Shown: piece by piece, positions 23,238-31,105 of the stretch | Layout: each line of letters opens with the position of its first letter | How positions within the stretch are numbered: the first letter of the stretch is position 1 | Program-made: the position numbers and the translations under genes | NCBI GenBank assembly: GCA_035946955.1 | Contig: DASYYE010000401.1 | Coordinates: 1-31,105, forward strand | Length of the DNA: 31,105 bases | Origin: DASYYE01 sp035946955 | Lineage (GTDB): Bacteria > Actinomycetota > Actinomycetes > Streptosporangiales > Streptosporangiaceae | Direction of reading: 5' to 3' | The notes under the pieces: model-generated | Databases searched by the model: none | What the model was told of the DNA's origin: nothing | Seen by the model: the letters and a program-made list of their open reading frames with translations, nothing else

Positions 23238-24071
23238 TTACCGCTTCTTCTTGCTGCGCCTGCGGACGATCAGGCGGTCGCTTGGTTTGTGTGCAGGGCG
23301 GGTGCGGCCCTCCGGCTTGCCCCAGGGGCTGACCGGGTGGCGTCCGCCGGAGCTCTTGCCCTCACCGCCGCCGAGCGGGTGGTCAACCGGGTTCATGGCC
23401 ACACCGCGCACGGACGGCCGCTTGCCCTTCCACCGGTTGCGGCCGGCCTTGCCCAGCTTGATGTTGGCCTGCTCGGCATTGCCAACCTCGCCGACCGTGG
23501 CCCGGCACCGCACATCGACGCGCCGGATCTCGCCCGAGGGCATGCGCAGCTGCGCGTACCCGGCCTCCTTGGCCAGCAACTGGACGCTGCTGCCAGCCGA
23601 CCGGGCGATCTTCGCGCCGCCGCCGGGCCGCAGTTCGATCGCGTGCACCAGGGTGCCCGTGGGGATGTTGCGCAGCGGCAGGCAGTTGCCCGGGCGGATG
23701 TCAGCCCCTGCCCCGCTCTCCACCGTGTCCCCCTGGGACAGGCCCTGGGGGGACAGGATGTAGCGCTTCTCACCGTCGGCGTAGTGCAGCAGCGCGATCC
23801 GGGCGGTGCGGTTCGGGTCGTACTCCAGGTGCGCCACTTTGGCGGGCACGCCGTCTTTGTCCGCGCGGCGGAAGTCGATCAGCCGGTAGGCACGCTTGTG
23901 CCCACCGCCCTGGTGCCGTGCGGTGACCCGGCCGTGCACGTTCCTGCCGCCGCGCGAGTGCAGCGGACGGACCAGTGACTTCTCGGGTTCGCCGCGGGTG
24001 ATCTCGGCGAAGTCCGCGCCGCTGGCCCCCCGCCTGCCCGGCGTGGTCGGCTTGTACTTGCGGATGCCCAT
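23238..24071 (-). CDS. rplB: 50S ribosomal protein L2
   Basis: L2 is needed for subunit joining and peptidyl transferase activity. ATG 24071 gives 277 residues beginning MGIRKYKPTTPGRRGASGAD, the usual form. Motifs include RNVHGRVTARHQGGGHKRAY, then the C-terminal VRGVAMNPVDHPLGGGEGKS with the essential His (in HPLGGGEG). A TTG at 24083 would add four residues. The nearest Shine-Dalgarno, GGGAG, is 13 nt from the ATG and one nt from the TTG, so neither fit is ideal. Confidence 0.96.
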   Translation of the reverse strand: MGIRKYKPTTPGRRGASGADFAEITRGEPEKSLVRPLHSRGGRNVHGRVTARHQGGGHKRAYRLIDFRRADKDGVPAKVAHLEYDPNRTARIALLHYADGEKRYILSPQGLSQGDTVESGAGADIRPGNCLPLRNIPTGTLVHAIELRPGGGAKIARSAGSSVQLLAKEAGYAQLRMPSGEIRRVDVRCRATVGEVGNAEQANIKLGKAGRNRWKGKRPSVRGVAMNPVDHPLGGGEGKSSGGRHPVSPWGKPEGRTRPAHKPSDRLIVRRRSKKKR

Positions 24072-24104
24072 TGTGGTGACCAAACTCCCTGTGCTCTGCT
24101 CCGC

Positions 24105-24404
24105 CTAGCTGACGCTGCCGAAGACGTCGATCCGGTCCCCTTCGGCCAGGCTGACAATGGCCCGCTTGGTGTCGGGCCGCTTGCCCCAGCCGAACCGGGT
24201 GCGACGTCGTTTGCCGGGCCGGTTGAGCGTGTTGACACTCACGACCCGGACCCCGAAGACCGACTCGACCGCCTGCCTGATCTGGGTCTTGTTGGCGCCC
24301 GGCGCGACGATGAACGTGTAGGCGCCCTCATCGGCCAGCCGGTAGCTCTTCTCGGAGATCACCGGCCGGATCAGGACGTCCCGCGGGCTGGATAGCTTGT
24401 TCAC
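24105..24404 (-). CDS. rplW: 50S ribosomal protein L23
   Basis: L23 is the trigger-factor and SRP docking protein at the tunnel exit. The 99-residue product has PRDVLIRPVISEKSYRLADE, then YTFIVAPGANKTQIRQAVES and VNTLNRPGKRRRTRFGWGKR. GTG 24404 overlaps the rplD stop by 4 nt (GTGA). Length is normal. Confidence 0.97.
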   Translation of the reverse strand: MNKLSSPRDVLIRPVISEKSYRLADEGAYTFIVAPGANKTQIRQAVESVFGVRVVSVNTLNRPGKRRRTRFGWGKRPDTKRAIVSLAEGDRIDVFGSVS

Positions 24405-25066
24405 TGCTGCTCCTGTCCACCTGACGTACGGGCGGTGAACTCGTCCAGCGCCGCACGCGAGAACACGACATGGTCGCTTACCAGCACGTCGTAGGTGTTG
24501 AGCTGACCGCTAGTGAGCACGCGGACCTGAGGGACGTTGCGCAGGCTCCTGCGGGCCAGTTCGTCACTGGCCTCGATGACCACGAGCACCGGCCTGCTCA
24601 GCCGCGCAGCCTCGTCACCCACCGCGCGGCGCACCACAGCGAACGCATCCCGCGTGCTCGGCGCGTCCCCACCGACAAACGCGGTCACCACGTGGATGCA
24701 CCCGTGGCTGGCCCGGTCGGACAGTGCCCCGCTCAGCGCGGCCGCCTTCATCTTCTTGGGCGTGCGCTGGCGGTAGGAACGCGGCTGCGGGCCATGCACT
24801 ATCCCACCACCGGCGTACTGAGGGGCACGCAGCGAGCCCTGCCTGGCGCGGCCGGTGCCCTTCTGCCGGTAGGGCTTCTTGCCACCGCCACGGACGTCAC
24901 CGCGCGTCTTGGTCGCGTGAGTGCCCTGGCGAGCGGCCGCCTGCTGGGCGACCACCACCTGGTGCATGAGCGGGATGTTTACCTTGGACCCGAAGACCCG
25001 GGCTGGGAGCTCGACCTCTTCGGTGACCTCACCCGACGGGTCGAGGACAGTCACGACGGTACTCAC
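24401..25066 (-). CDS. rplD: 50S ribosomal protein L4
   Basis: L4 reaches into the exit tunnel; in E. coli it also represses the S10 operon. The 221-residue product has the tunnel loop YRQKGTGRARQGSLRAPQYA followed by GGGIVHGPQPRSYRQRTPKK, both of consensus type, so there is no sign of macrolide-resistance changes. GTG 25066 overlaps the rplC stop by 4 nt, and the gene ends in a 4-nt overlap with rplW. Confidence 0.97.
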   Translation of the reverse strand: MSTVVTVLDPSGEVTEEVELPARVFGSKVNIPLMHQVVVAQQAAARQGTHATKTRGDVRGGGKKPYRQKGTGRARQGSLRAPQYAGGGIVHGPQPRSYRQRTPKKMKAAALSGALSDRASHGCIHVVTAFVGGDAPSTRDAFAVVRRAVGDEAARLSRPVLVVIEASDELARRSLRNVPQVRVLTSGQLNTYDVLVSDHVVFSRAALDEFTARTSGGQEQQ

Positions 25067-25725
25067 CGGGCCTCCTTCACCGCGTTCTGCTTGGCCGCGC
25101 TGCGGACCAGGACCAAGCCGCCCTTGGGGCCCGGCACGGCACCGCGGATCAGCAGCAACCCACGGTCGGCGTCCACGGCGTGGACCGTCAGCCGTGGCGC
25201 GGTGGTCCGCACATTGCCCATCCGGCCTGCCATGCGCAGGCCCTTGAACACCCGGCCGGGCGTGGCACAGCCACCGATGGACCCGGGCGAACGATGCTTG
25301 CGCTGGGTGCCGTGGGAGGCGCCGAGGCCCTTGAAGCCGTGGCGCTTCATGACACCCGCGGTGCCCTTGCCCTTGCTCCGTCCAGTCACGTCCACCAGGT
25401 CACCCGCGCCGAACGTCTCGGCCTTGACCTCCTGGCCGAGCGTGTAGTCGGCGGCGTCGTCGGTCCGGAGTTCGGTCAGATACCGCCGTGGGGTGACGCC
25501 CGCCTTGGCGAAGTGACCGGCGACGGGCTTGGTCACCCGGCGAGGGTCAACCTCGCCGTAGGCGAGCTGGACAGCGGAGTAGCCGTCAGTGCTGGGCGTG
25601 CGCACCGCAGTCACCACACAGGGGCCCGCGGCCACCACGGTGACCGGGACGATCTTGCCGTCGTCACCGAAGACCTGGGTCATGCCCAGCTTGGTGCCGA
25701 GGACTCCCTTGAGCTGCTTGGCCAT
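25063..25725 (-). CDS. rplC: 50S ribosomal protein L3
   Basis: L3 is an early assembly protein whose loop nears the peptidyl transferase centre. The 220-residue product begins MAKQLKGVLGTKLGMTQVF and has GFKGLGASHGTQRKHRSPGS then GGCATPGRVFKGLRMAGRMG. Length is normal. It starts 14 nt after the rpsJ stop and overlaps rplD by 4 nt. Confidence 0.97.
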   Translation of the reverse strand: MAKQLKGVLGTKLGMTQVFGDDGKIVPVTVVAAGPCVVTAVRTPSTDGYSAVQLAYGEVDPRRVTKPVAGHFAKAGVTPRRYLTELRTDDAADYTLGQEVKAETFGAGDLVDVTGRSKGKGTAGVMKRHGFKGLGASHGTQRKHRSPGSIGGCATPGRVFKGLRMAGRMGNVRTTAPRLTVHAVDADRGLLLIRGAVPGPKGGLVLVRSAAKQNAVKEAR

Positions 25726-25739
25726 GTCGGTTGGATCCC

Positions 25740-26048
25740 TCAGAGCTTGATCTCGATGTCGACGCCGGCCGGGAGGTCCAGGCGCATCAGCGAGTCCACG
25801 GTCTTGGGCGTGGGGTCGATGATGTCGATCAGGCGCTTGTGCGTGCGCATCTCAAAGTGCTCGCGCGAGTCCTTGTACTTGTGCGGCGACCGGATGACGC
25901 AGTACACGTTCTTTTCCGTGGGCAGCGGGACCGGCCCGGCGACCCGCGCGCCGGTGCGCTTCACGGTGTCCACGATCGTCCGCGCTGACTTGTCGATGAC
26001 TTCGTGGTCATACGCCTTGAGCCGGATGCGGATCTTCTGTCCCGCCAT
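25740..26048 (-). CDS. rpsJ: 30S ribosomal protein S10 (NusE)
   Basis: S10 is a small-subunit head protein and, as NusE, links NusG and the transcription antitermination complex to the ribosome. ATG 26048 gives MAGQKIRIRLKAYDHEVIDK and 102 residues. The loop VRSPHKYKDSREHFEMRTHK (written here as CVIRSPHKYKDS in the protein) is consensus. A longer frame upstream to 26171 overlaps the tuf end and hairpin and is rejected. It leads the S10 block, with only 70 nt separating it from tuf. Confidence 0.96.
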   Translation of the reverse strand: MAGQKIRIRLKAYDHEVIDKSARTIVDTVKRTGARVAGPVPLPTEKNVYCVIRSPHKYKDSREHFEMRTHKRLIDIIDPTPKTVDSLMRLDLPAGVDIEIKL

Positions 26049-26075
26049 GTGGGTACTCTCACGTCCTTTTGCTTT

Positions 26076-26109
26076 TGTTGTCCCGGGCACTGACGTGCCC
26101 GGGACAACA
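26076..26109 (-). terminator. Perfect 15-bp stem-loop between tuf and rpsJ
   Basis: TGTTGTCCCGGGCAC (26076-26090) and GTGCCCGGGACAACA (26095-26109) are exact reverse complements with a 4-nt loop. The stem starts ten nt after the tuf stop. On the minus-strand RNA the following bases are A-rich, not U-rich. It may terminate, attenuate or protect tuf mRNA; it leaves only 27 nt before rpsJ. Confidence 0.65.
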
Positions 26110-26118
26110 CGCCCACTA

Positions 26119-27312
<1,194 letters not shown>

Positions 27313-27334
27313 TTGAATCTCCTCGTTGCGATCT

Positions 27335-27367
27335 CCCCCCGAAGGGGGCCAGATGCCCCCGCGGGGC
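27335..27367 (-). promoter_or_regulatory. Competing hairpins in the tuf leader
   Basis: Three stems share strands: GCCCC/GGGGC (27363-27367 with 27355-27359), GGGGGC/GCCCCC (27355-27360 with 27344-27349), and CCCCC/GGGGG closing a UUCG loop in the RNA (27344-27348 with 27335-27339). The middle stem cannot form together with the others. This resembles an attenuator layout, but no U-run is present. Confidence 0.4.
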
Positions 27368-27390
27368 CCTTTCGTGTCGTTTGGCTGGTG

Positions 27391-29490
27391 CTACTCGCCT
27401 CGGGCCTTAGCGATGATCTCCTTGGCGATACTCGGCGGCACTTCGGCGTAGGAGTCGAACTGCATGGTGTAGTCCGCGCGGCCCTGGGTCCGGCTGCGCA
27501 GGTCGCCCACGTAGCCGAACATCTCCGACAGCGGCACGTGCGCCTTGACGACCCGTGTGCCCGAGCGCTCCTCCATCGCCTGGATCTGACCCCGCCGACT
27601 GTTCAGGTCGCCGATGACCTCACCCATGTAGTCATCGGGCGTCCTGACCTCGACCGCCATCACCGGCTCCAAGAGGACCGGGTCAGCCTGGGCCGCCGCC
27701 TTCTTGAAGGCCATGGACCCCGCGATCTTGAAGGCAAGCTCGGAGGAGTCCACCTCATGGTAGGCACCGTCGATCAGGGTGACCCGCACGTCCACCATCG
27801 GGTAGCCGGCCAGCACACCGAACTCCGCCGCCTCCTGGCAGCCAGTGTCCACGGACGGGATGTACTCACGCGGGATGCGGCCGCCGGTGATCTTGTTCTC
27901 GAACTCGTAGCCACCGCCGTCGCCACCGGTCGGCTCCAGGTTGATGATCACCCGGCCGTACTGGCCCGCGCCGCCGGTCTGCTTCTTGTGGGTGTACTCG
28001 ACCTTCTCCGCCTTGCGGCGGACGGTCTCGCGGTAGGCTACCTGCGGCCGGCCGACGTTCGCCTCCACGCGGAACTCGCGCTTCATGCGCTCGACCAGCA
28101 CCTCCAGGTGGAGTTCACCCATTCCGGCGATGATCGTCTGGCCGGTCTCTTCGTCGGTGCGGACCTGGAAGGTCGGGTCTTCGTCCGCGAGCCGCTGGAT
28201 GGCAGTGCCCAGCCGGTCCTGGTCGGCCTTGGTCCTGGGCTCGATCGCCACGTGGATGACGGGTGCCGGGAACGTCATCGACTCCAGGATGACCGGGGCT
28301 GCCGGGTCGGCCAGGGTGTCGCCGGTGGAAGTGTCCTTGAGGCCCATGACCGCGACGATTTGGCCTGCGGTGGCCGTCGGCCGCTCCTCACGCTTGTTCG
28401 CGTGCATCTGGTAGACCTTGCCGATGCGCTCCTTGCGGTCCTTGGTGGAGTTCAGCACCTGGGTGCCGGCTTGCAAGGTGCCGGAGTACACGCGGATGTA
28501 GGTCAGCTTGCCGAGGTGCTGGTCCGCCATGATCTTGAAGGCGAGAGCAGCGAAGGGCTCAGCCGCATCAGCGTGGCGCTCGACCACCTTCTCCTCGTCG
28601 CCGGGCAGGTGGCCCTGGATCCCCGGGATGTCCACCGGGCTCGGCAGGTAGTCGACGATCGCGTCCAGCATCGGCTGCACGCCCTTGTTCTTGAACGCGC
28701 TACCGCACAGGACGGGCGTCAGGCTGCCCGCGATGGTGGCACGCCGGATGGCGGCCATGAGCTGCTCCTCGTCCGGCGCGGTGCCGTTGAGGTACAGCTC
28801 CATCATCTCCTCGTCGTTCTCGGAGACGGTCTCGATCAGCCGGTCACGCCAGTCGCGCGCAGCTTCGAGGTGGTCATCCGGGATCCCCACGACGTCGTAC
28901 TTGTCGCCCTTGCCCTCGGTCTGCCAGAGCAGCCCGCGCATGCCGACCAAGTCGATGACCCCGCGGAAGTCCGCCTCCACCCCCCAGGGGAGCTGGATGA
29001 CCAGGGGGTTCGCCCCGAGCCGGTCGCTGATCATGTCCACACAGCGGTGGAACTCAGCCCCGACACGGTCCATCTTGTTGACGAAGCAGATCCGGGGCAC
29101 GCCGTAGCGGTCCGCCTGGCGCCACACGGTCTCCGACTGCGGCTCGACCCCGGCCACGCCGTCGAACACGGCCACAGCCCCGTCGAGCACCCGCAGCGAC
29201 CGCTCCACCTCGACGGTGAAGTCGACGTGGCCAGGCGTGTCGATGATGTTGACCGTGTGGTCACGCCAGTGGGTGGTAGTAGCGGCGGAGGTGATGGTGA
29301 TGCCGCGCTCCTGCTCCTGTTCCATCCAGTCCATGGTGGCGGCGCCCTCATGGACTTCCCCGATCTTGTAATTGATGCCGGTGTAGAACAGGATCCGTTC
29401 GGTGGTGGTCGTTTTGCCCGCGTCGATATGCGCCATGATCCCGATGTTGCGGACCTTGGCGAGTTCTACGGCGGCGGTCTGAGTGGCCAC
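27391..29490 (-). CDS. fusA: Elongation factor G
   Basis: EF-G drives translocation and, with RRF, ribosome recycling. The 699-residue product has the P-loop AHIDAGKTT (20-28), RGITITSAATTTHW switch I region, DTPGHVDF, and NKMDRVGAEF. The five-domain length is normal, and the C-terminus includes GYVGDLRSRTQGRADYTMQF. GTG 29490 is the start; rpsG lies 18 nt upstream. It is followed by tuf after 78 nt. Confidence 0.98.
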   Translation of the reverse strand: MATQTAAVELAKVRNIGIMAHIDAGKTTTTERILFYTGINYKIGEVHEGAATMDWMEQEQERGITITSAATTTHWRDHTVNIIDTPGHVDFTVEVERSLRVLDGAVAVFDGVAGVEPQSETVWRQADRYGVPRICFVNKMDRVGAEFHRCVDMISDRLGANPLVIQLPWGVEADFRGVIDLVGMRGLLWQTEGKGDKYDVVGIPDDHLEAARDWRDRLIETVSENDEEMMELYLNGTAPDEEQLMAAIRRATIAGSLTPVLCGSAFKNKGVQPMLDAIVDYLPSPVDIPGIQGHLPGDEEKVVERHADAAEPFAALAFKIMADQHLGKLTYIRVYSGTLQAGTQVLNSTKDRKERIGKVYQMHANKREERPTATAGQIVAVMGLKDTSTGDTLADPAAPVILESMTFPAPVIHVAIEPRTKADQDRLGTAIQRLADEDPTFQVRTDEETGQTIIAGMGELHLEVLVERMKREFRVEANVGRPQVAYRETVRRKAEKVEYTHKKQTGGAGQYGRVIINLEPTGGDGGGYEFENKITGGRIPREYIPSVDTGCQEAAEFGVLAGYPMVDVRVTLIDGAYHEVDSSELAFKIAGSMAFKKAAAQADPVLLEPVMAVEVRTPDDYMGEVIGDLNSRRGQIQAMEERSGTRVVKAHVPLSEMFGYVGDLRSRTQGRADYTMQFDSYAEVPPSIAKEIIAKARGE

Positions 29491-29508
29491 GTGCCTTTGT
29501 TCCTTTAC

Positions 29509-29979
29509 TTACCAGCGGTAATGTGCGAATGCCCGGTTGGACTCGGCCATCTTGTGTGTGTCCTCGCGGCGCTTCACACTTGCGCCGAGCCCGTTGCTCG
29601 CATCCAGCAGTTCGTTCATGAGCCGCTGCGTCATCGTCTTCTCACGGCGCTGCCGCGAGTACATGACGATCCAGCGCAGCGCCAGGGTGGTGCTCCGGGA
29701 GGCACGTACCTCCACCGGCACCTGGTAGGTCGCGCCACCGACACGGCGGCTGCGCACTTCCAGTGTGGGCTTGACGTTGTCCAGTGCCCGCTTGAGCGTG
29801 ACCACCGGGTCGTTGCCCGTCTTGTCCTTGCAGCCTTCGAGCGCGCCGTACACGATCCGCTCTGCCAGCGAGCGCTTGCCGCTCCGTAGCACCTTGTTGA
29901 CCAGTGCGGTCACGATGGGCGAGCCGTAGACGGGGTCAGTGGAAAGCTGGCGTCTGGTCGCCGGGCCTTTGCGCGGCAT
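29509..29979 (-). CDS. rpsG: 30S ribosomal protein S7
   Basis: S7 organises the 3' major domain of 16S rRNA and contacts the E site; in E. coli it represses the str operon. ATG 29979 gives MPRKGPATRRQLSTDPVYGS and 156 residues. Motifs include VNKVLRSGKRSLAERIVYGA and the C-terminal KRREDTHKMAESNRAFAHYRW read as two segments. A longer frame upstream to 30105 overlaps rpsL and is rejected. It starts one nt after the rpsL stop. Confidence 0.97.
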   Translation of the reverse strand: MPRKGPATRRQLSTDPVYGSPIVTALVNKVLRSGKRSLAERIVYGALEGCKDKTGNDPVVTLKRALDNVKPTLEVRSRRVGGATYQVPVEVRASRSTTLALRWIVMYSRQRREKTMTQRLMNELLDASNGLGASVKRREDTHKMAESNRAFAHYRW

Positions 29980-29980
29980 G

Positions 29981-30355
<375 letters not shown>

Positions 30356-30450
30356 CGCGTCTCCGTCTTCCTCGTCGTGCTGTTTGCGTGTGCGCGTGGC
30401 AGTGGCATGGACCTCCTGGGCGGCCCTGGCCTGGTCATTTCCTGGTCTCT

Positions 30451-30467
30451 CCGACCCCCGCGGTCGG
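30451..30467 (-). other. Hairpin in the rpsL leader
   Basis: CCGACC (30451-30456) and GGTCGG (30462-30467) form a 6-bp stem with a 5-nt loop about 100 nt before rpsL. No U-run follows. Confidence 0.3.
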
Positions 30468-30614
30468 GCGTGTCGCCGACCCCGTAGCAGCCCAGCCCAC
30501 GCGCGGACTGGGCGTCAGAGAGGGAAGTTCCTACGTACGTGGCCTCGGTCGCATCCCTGGATTCGCCCCCCATGACTGGAGGCAGCCACGGGAGCGTGAC
30601 TCGCCCACGCACGC

Positions 30615-30633
30615 GTGCCCGGAAGTCGGGCAC
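30615..30633 (-). other. Hairpin at the 5' end of the rpsL transcript
   Basis: GTGCCCG (30615-30621) and CGGGCAC (30627-30633) form a perfect 7-bp stem with a 5-nt loop, starting nine nt after the rpsL -10. It would lie at or near the 5' end of the leader RNA and might stabilise it. Confidence 0.4.
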
Positions 30634-30641
30634 GGTTTGTA

Positions 30642-30670
30642 AGAGTACCCAACGCAAGCCCACATGGCAA
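30642..30670 (-). promoter_or_regulatory. Promoter of the str-S10-spc run (rpsL)
   Basis: TTGCCA (30665-30670) and TACTCT (30642-30647) are 17 nt apart on the minus strand. Transcription would start near 30635, giving a leader of about 280 nt. I see no other gene in 30356-31020. Confidence 0.55.
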
Positions 30671-30910
30671 AGCGAACGGGAGAGGTCACGCGGCGGTCAC
30701 GGACTCGTACCCGGATGTCCATCATGCCGCCCGTCATGCCCGCTGGCAACAGGAGCCTCCGAGCCCTTCAACGCGGTGATTGTGGCCGGGGTTGCCTGGA
30801 TTGCCCAGACACCCATACCCGCCCGCGGCAGACCGCTATCCAGTGACCATCGCGGCCAGACCGATGTACCGATACGGACAACAGGGCGACCGGCACGAAG
30901 ACCCACAAAT

Positions 30911-30929
30911 GATCATGGCGACCATGATC
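30911..30929. promoter_or_regulatory. Perfect 8-bp dyad, operator-like
   Basis: GATCATGG and CCATGATC are exact reverse complements around CGA. It lies in the gap between the rpsL promoter and the transposase fragment. It resembles a regulator binding site, but the regulator is unknown. Confidence 0.4.
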
Positions 30930-30971
30930 GATGTAGCGAAACTGACAAAAGATCGACCGGCGACAAGGGTG

Positions 30972-31008
30972 TGCCGGAAAATAACCCGTAGTTTCCTGGG
31001 ATCCGGCA
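30972..31008 (+). repeat. Inverted repeat just upstream of the transposase start
   Basis: TGCCGGA (30972-30978) and TCCGGCA (31002-31008) are exact reverse complements. They stand 13-49 nt before the transposase ATG, in sequence with lower GC than the ribosomal genes. They may belong to the left end of the insertion sequence; the outer boundary is not defined. Confidence 0.35.
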
Positions 31009-31020
31009 TTCTGGTGTGTT

Positions 31021-31105
31021 ATGGGTGCGGTCGAGGTTACGCAGGAGATGCTGGCGGCGAAGTTCGGGTCGGTCCTCCCGCATCTGGATGAGCGGCAGCG
31101 GCGGC
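31021..31105 (+). mobile_element. 5' fragment of a probable ISAzo13-type transposase gene
   Basis: The frame from ATG 31021 is open to the window edge and encodes 28 residues: MGAVEVTQEMLAAKFGSVL followed by PHLDERQRR. The LDERQRR block near the N-terminus, after an EVTQEMLAAKF-like helix, is typical of ISAzo13-family transposases, which use a DDE-type catalytic domain further downstream. Only the N-terminus is visible, so intactness cannot be judged. It points away from rpsL. In many actinobacteria rpoC lies on this side of rpsL, so the element may separate the two. Confidence 0.65.

Overview
The window reads as a chromosomal segment of a high-GC actinomycete (Actinomycetota). Nearly all genes lie on the minus strand and form the str-S10-spc-alpha ribosomal superoperon, followed by the rplM-rpsI and glmM-glmS genes. 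Support for this lineage: strong GC bias, many GTG starts, 1-4 nt stop/start overlaps (TGATG, GTGA, TAGTG), zinc-binding (C+) forms of S4, S14 and L36, an actinobacterial EF-Tu, a DUF1707 protein, and alanine- or acid-rich tails on several ribosomal proteins. The genus cannot be named from this sequence.

Layout in the direction of transcription (right to left). At the far right is a plus-strand fragment of a probable ISAzo13-type transposase, then about 665 nt without a gene that holds the rpsL promoter and leader. Next come rpsL-rpsG-fusA-tuf (str), rpsJ-rplC-rplD-rplW-rplB-rpsS-rplV-rpsC-rplP-rpmC-rpsQ (S10), rplN-rplX-rplE-rpsN-rpsH-rplF-rplR-rpsE-rpmD-rplO (spc), then secY-adk and a DUF1707 gene. 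A fresh promoter serves infA-rpmJ-rpsM-rpsK-rpsD-rpoA-rplQ-truA. The methionine aminopeptidase gene map, common between adk and infA, is absent; the DUF1707 gene occupies its place.

Between truA and rplM lies a small accessory island. It has a plus-strand single-pass membrane protein with a long repetitive Pro/Gly-rich cytoplasmic part, and a divergent minus-strand helR gene. HelR is a HelD-like ATPase that protects RNA polymerase from rifamycins. Upstream of helR is a dyad matching the core of the rifamycin-associated element (RAE), placed over the -35 region, plus a 26-codon upstream ORF coupled to the helR start and a perfect 14-bp inverted repeat. The last block, rplM-rpsI-glmM-glmS, has its own promoter and makes two more ribosomal proteins and two enzymes of UDP-GlcNAc synthesis.

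Most noteworthy points: the helR/RAE module inside a ribosomal/RNA polymerase locus; arginine at S12 position 88, where K88R causes streptomycin resistance in mycobacteria; several unexplained leader structures (tuf, rpsJ, secY, rpsL); a truA gene with no canonical start codon; and the DUF1707 gene replacing map. I see no entirely new multi-gene system. The helR module and the neighbouring membrane protein are the best places to look further.
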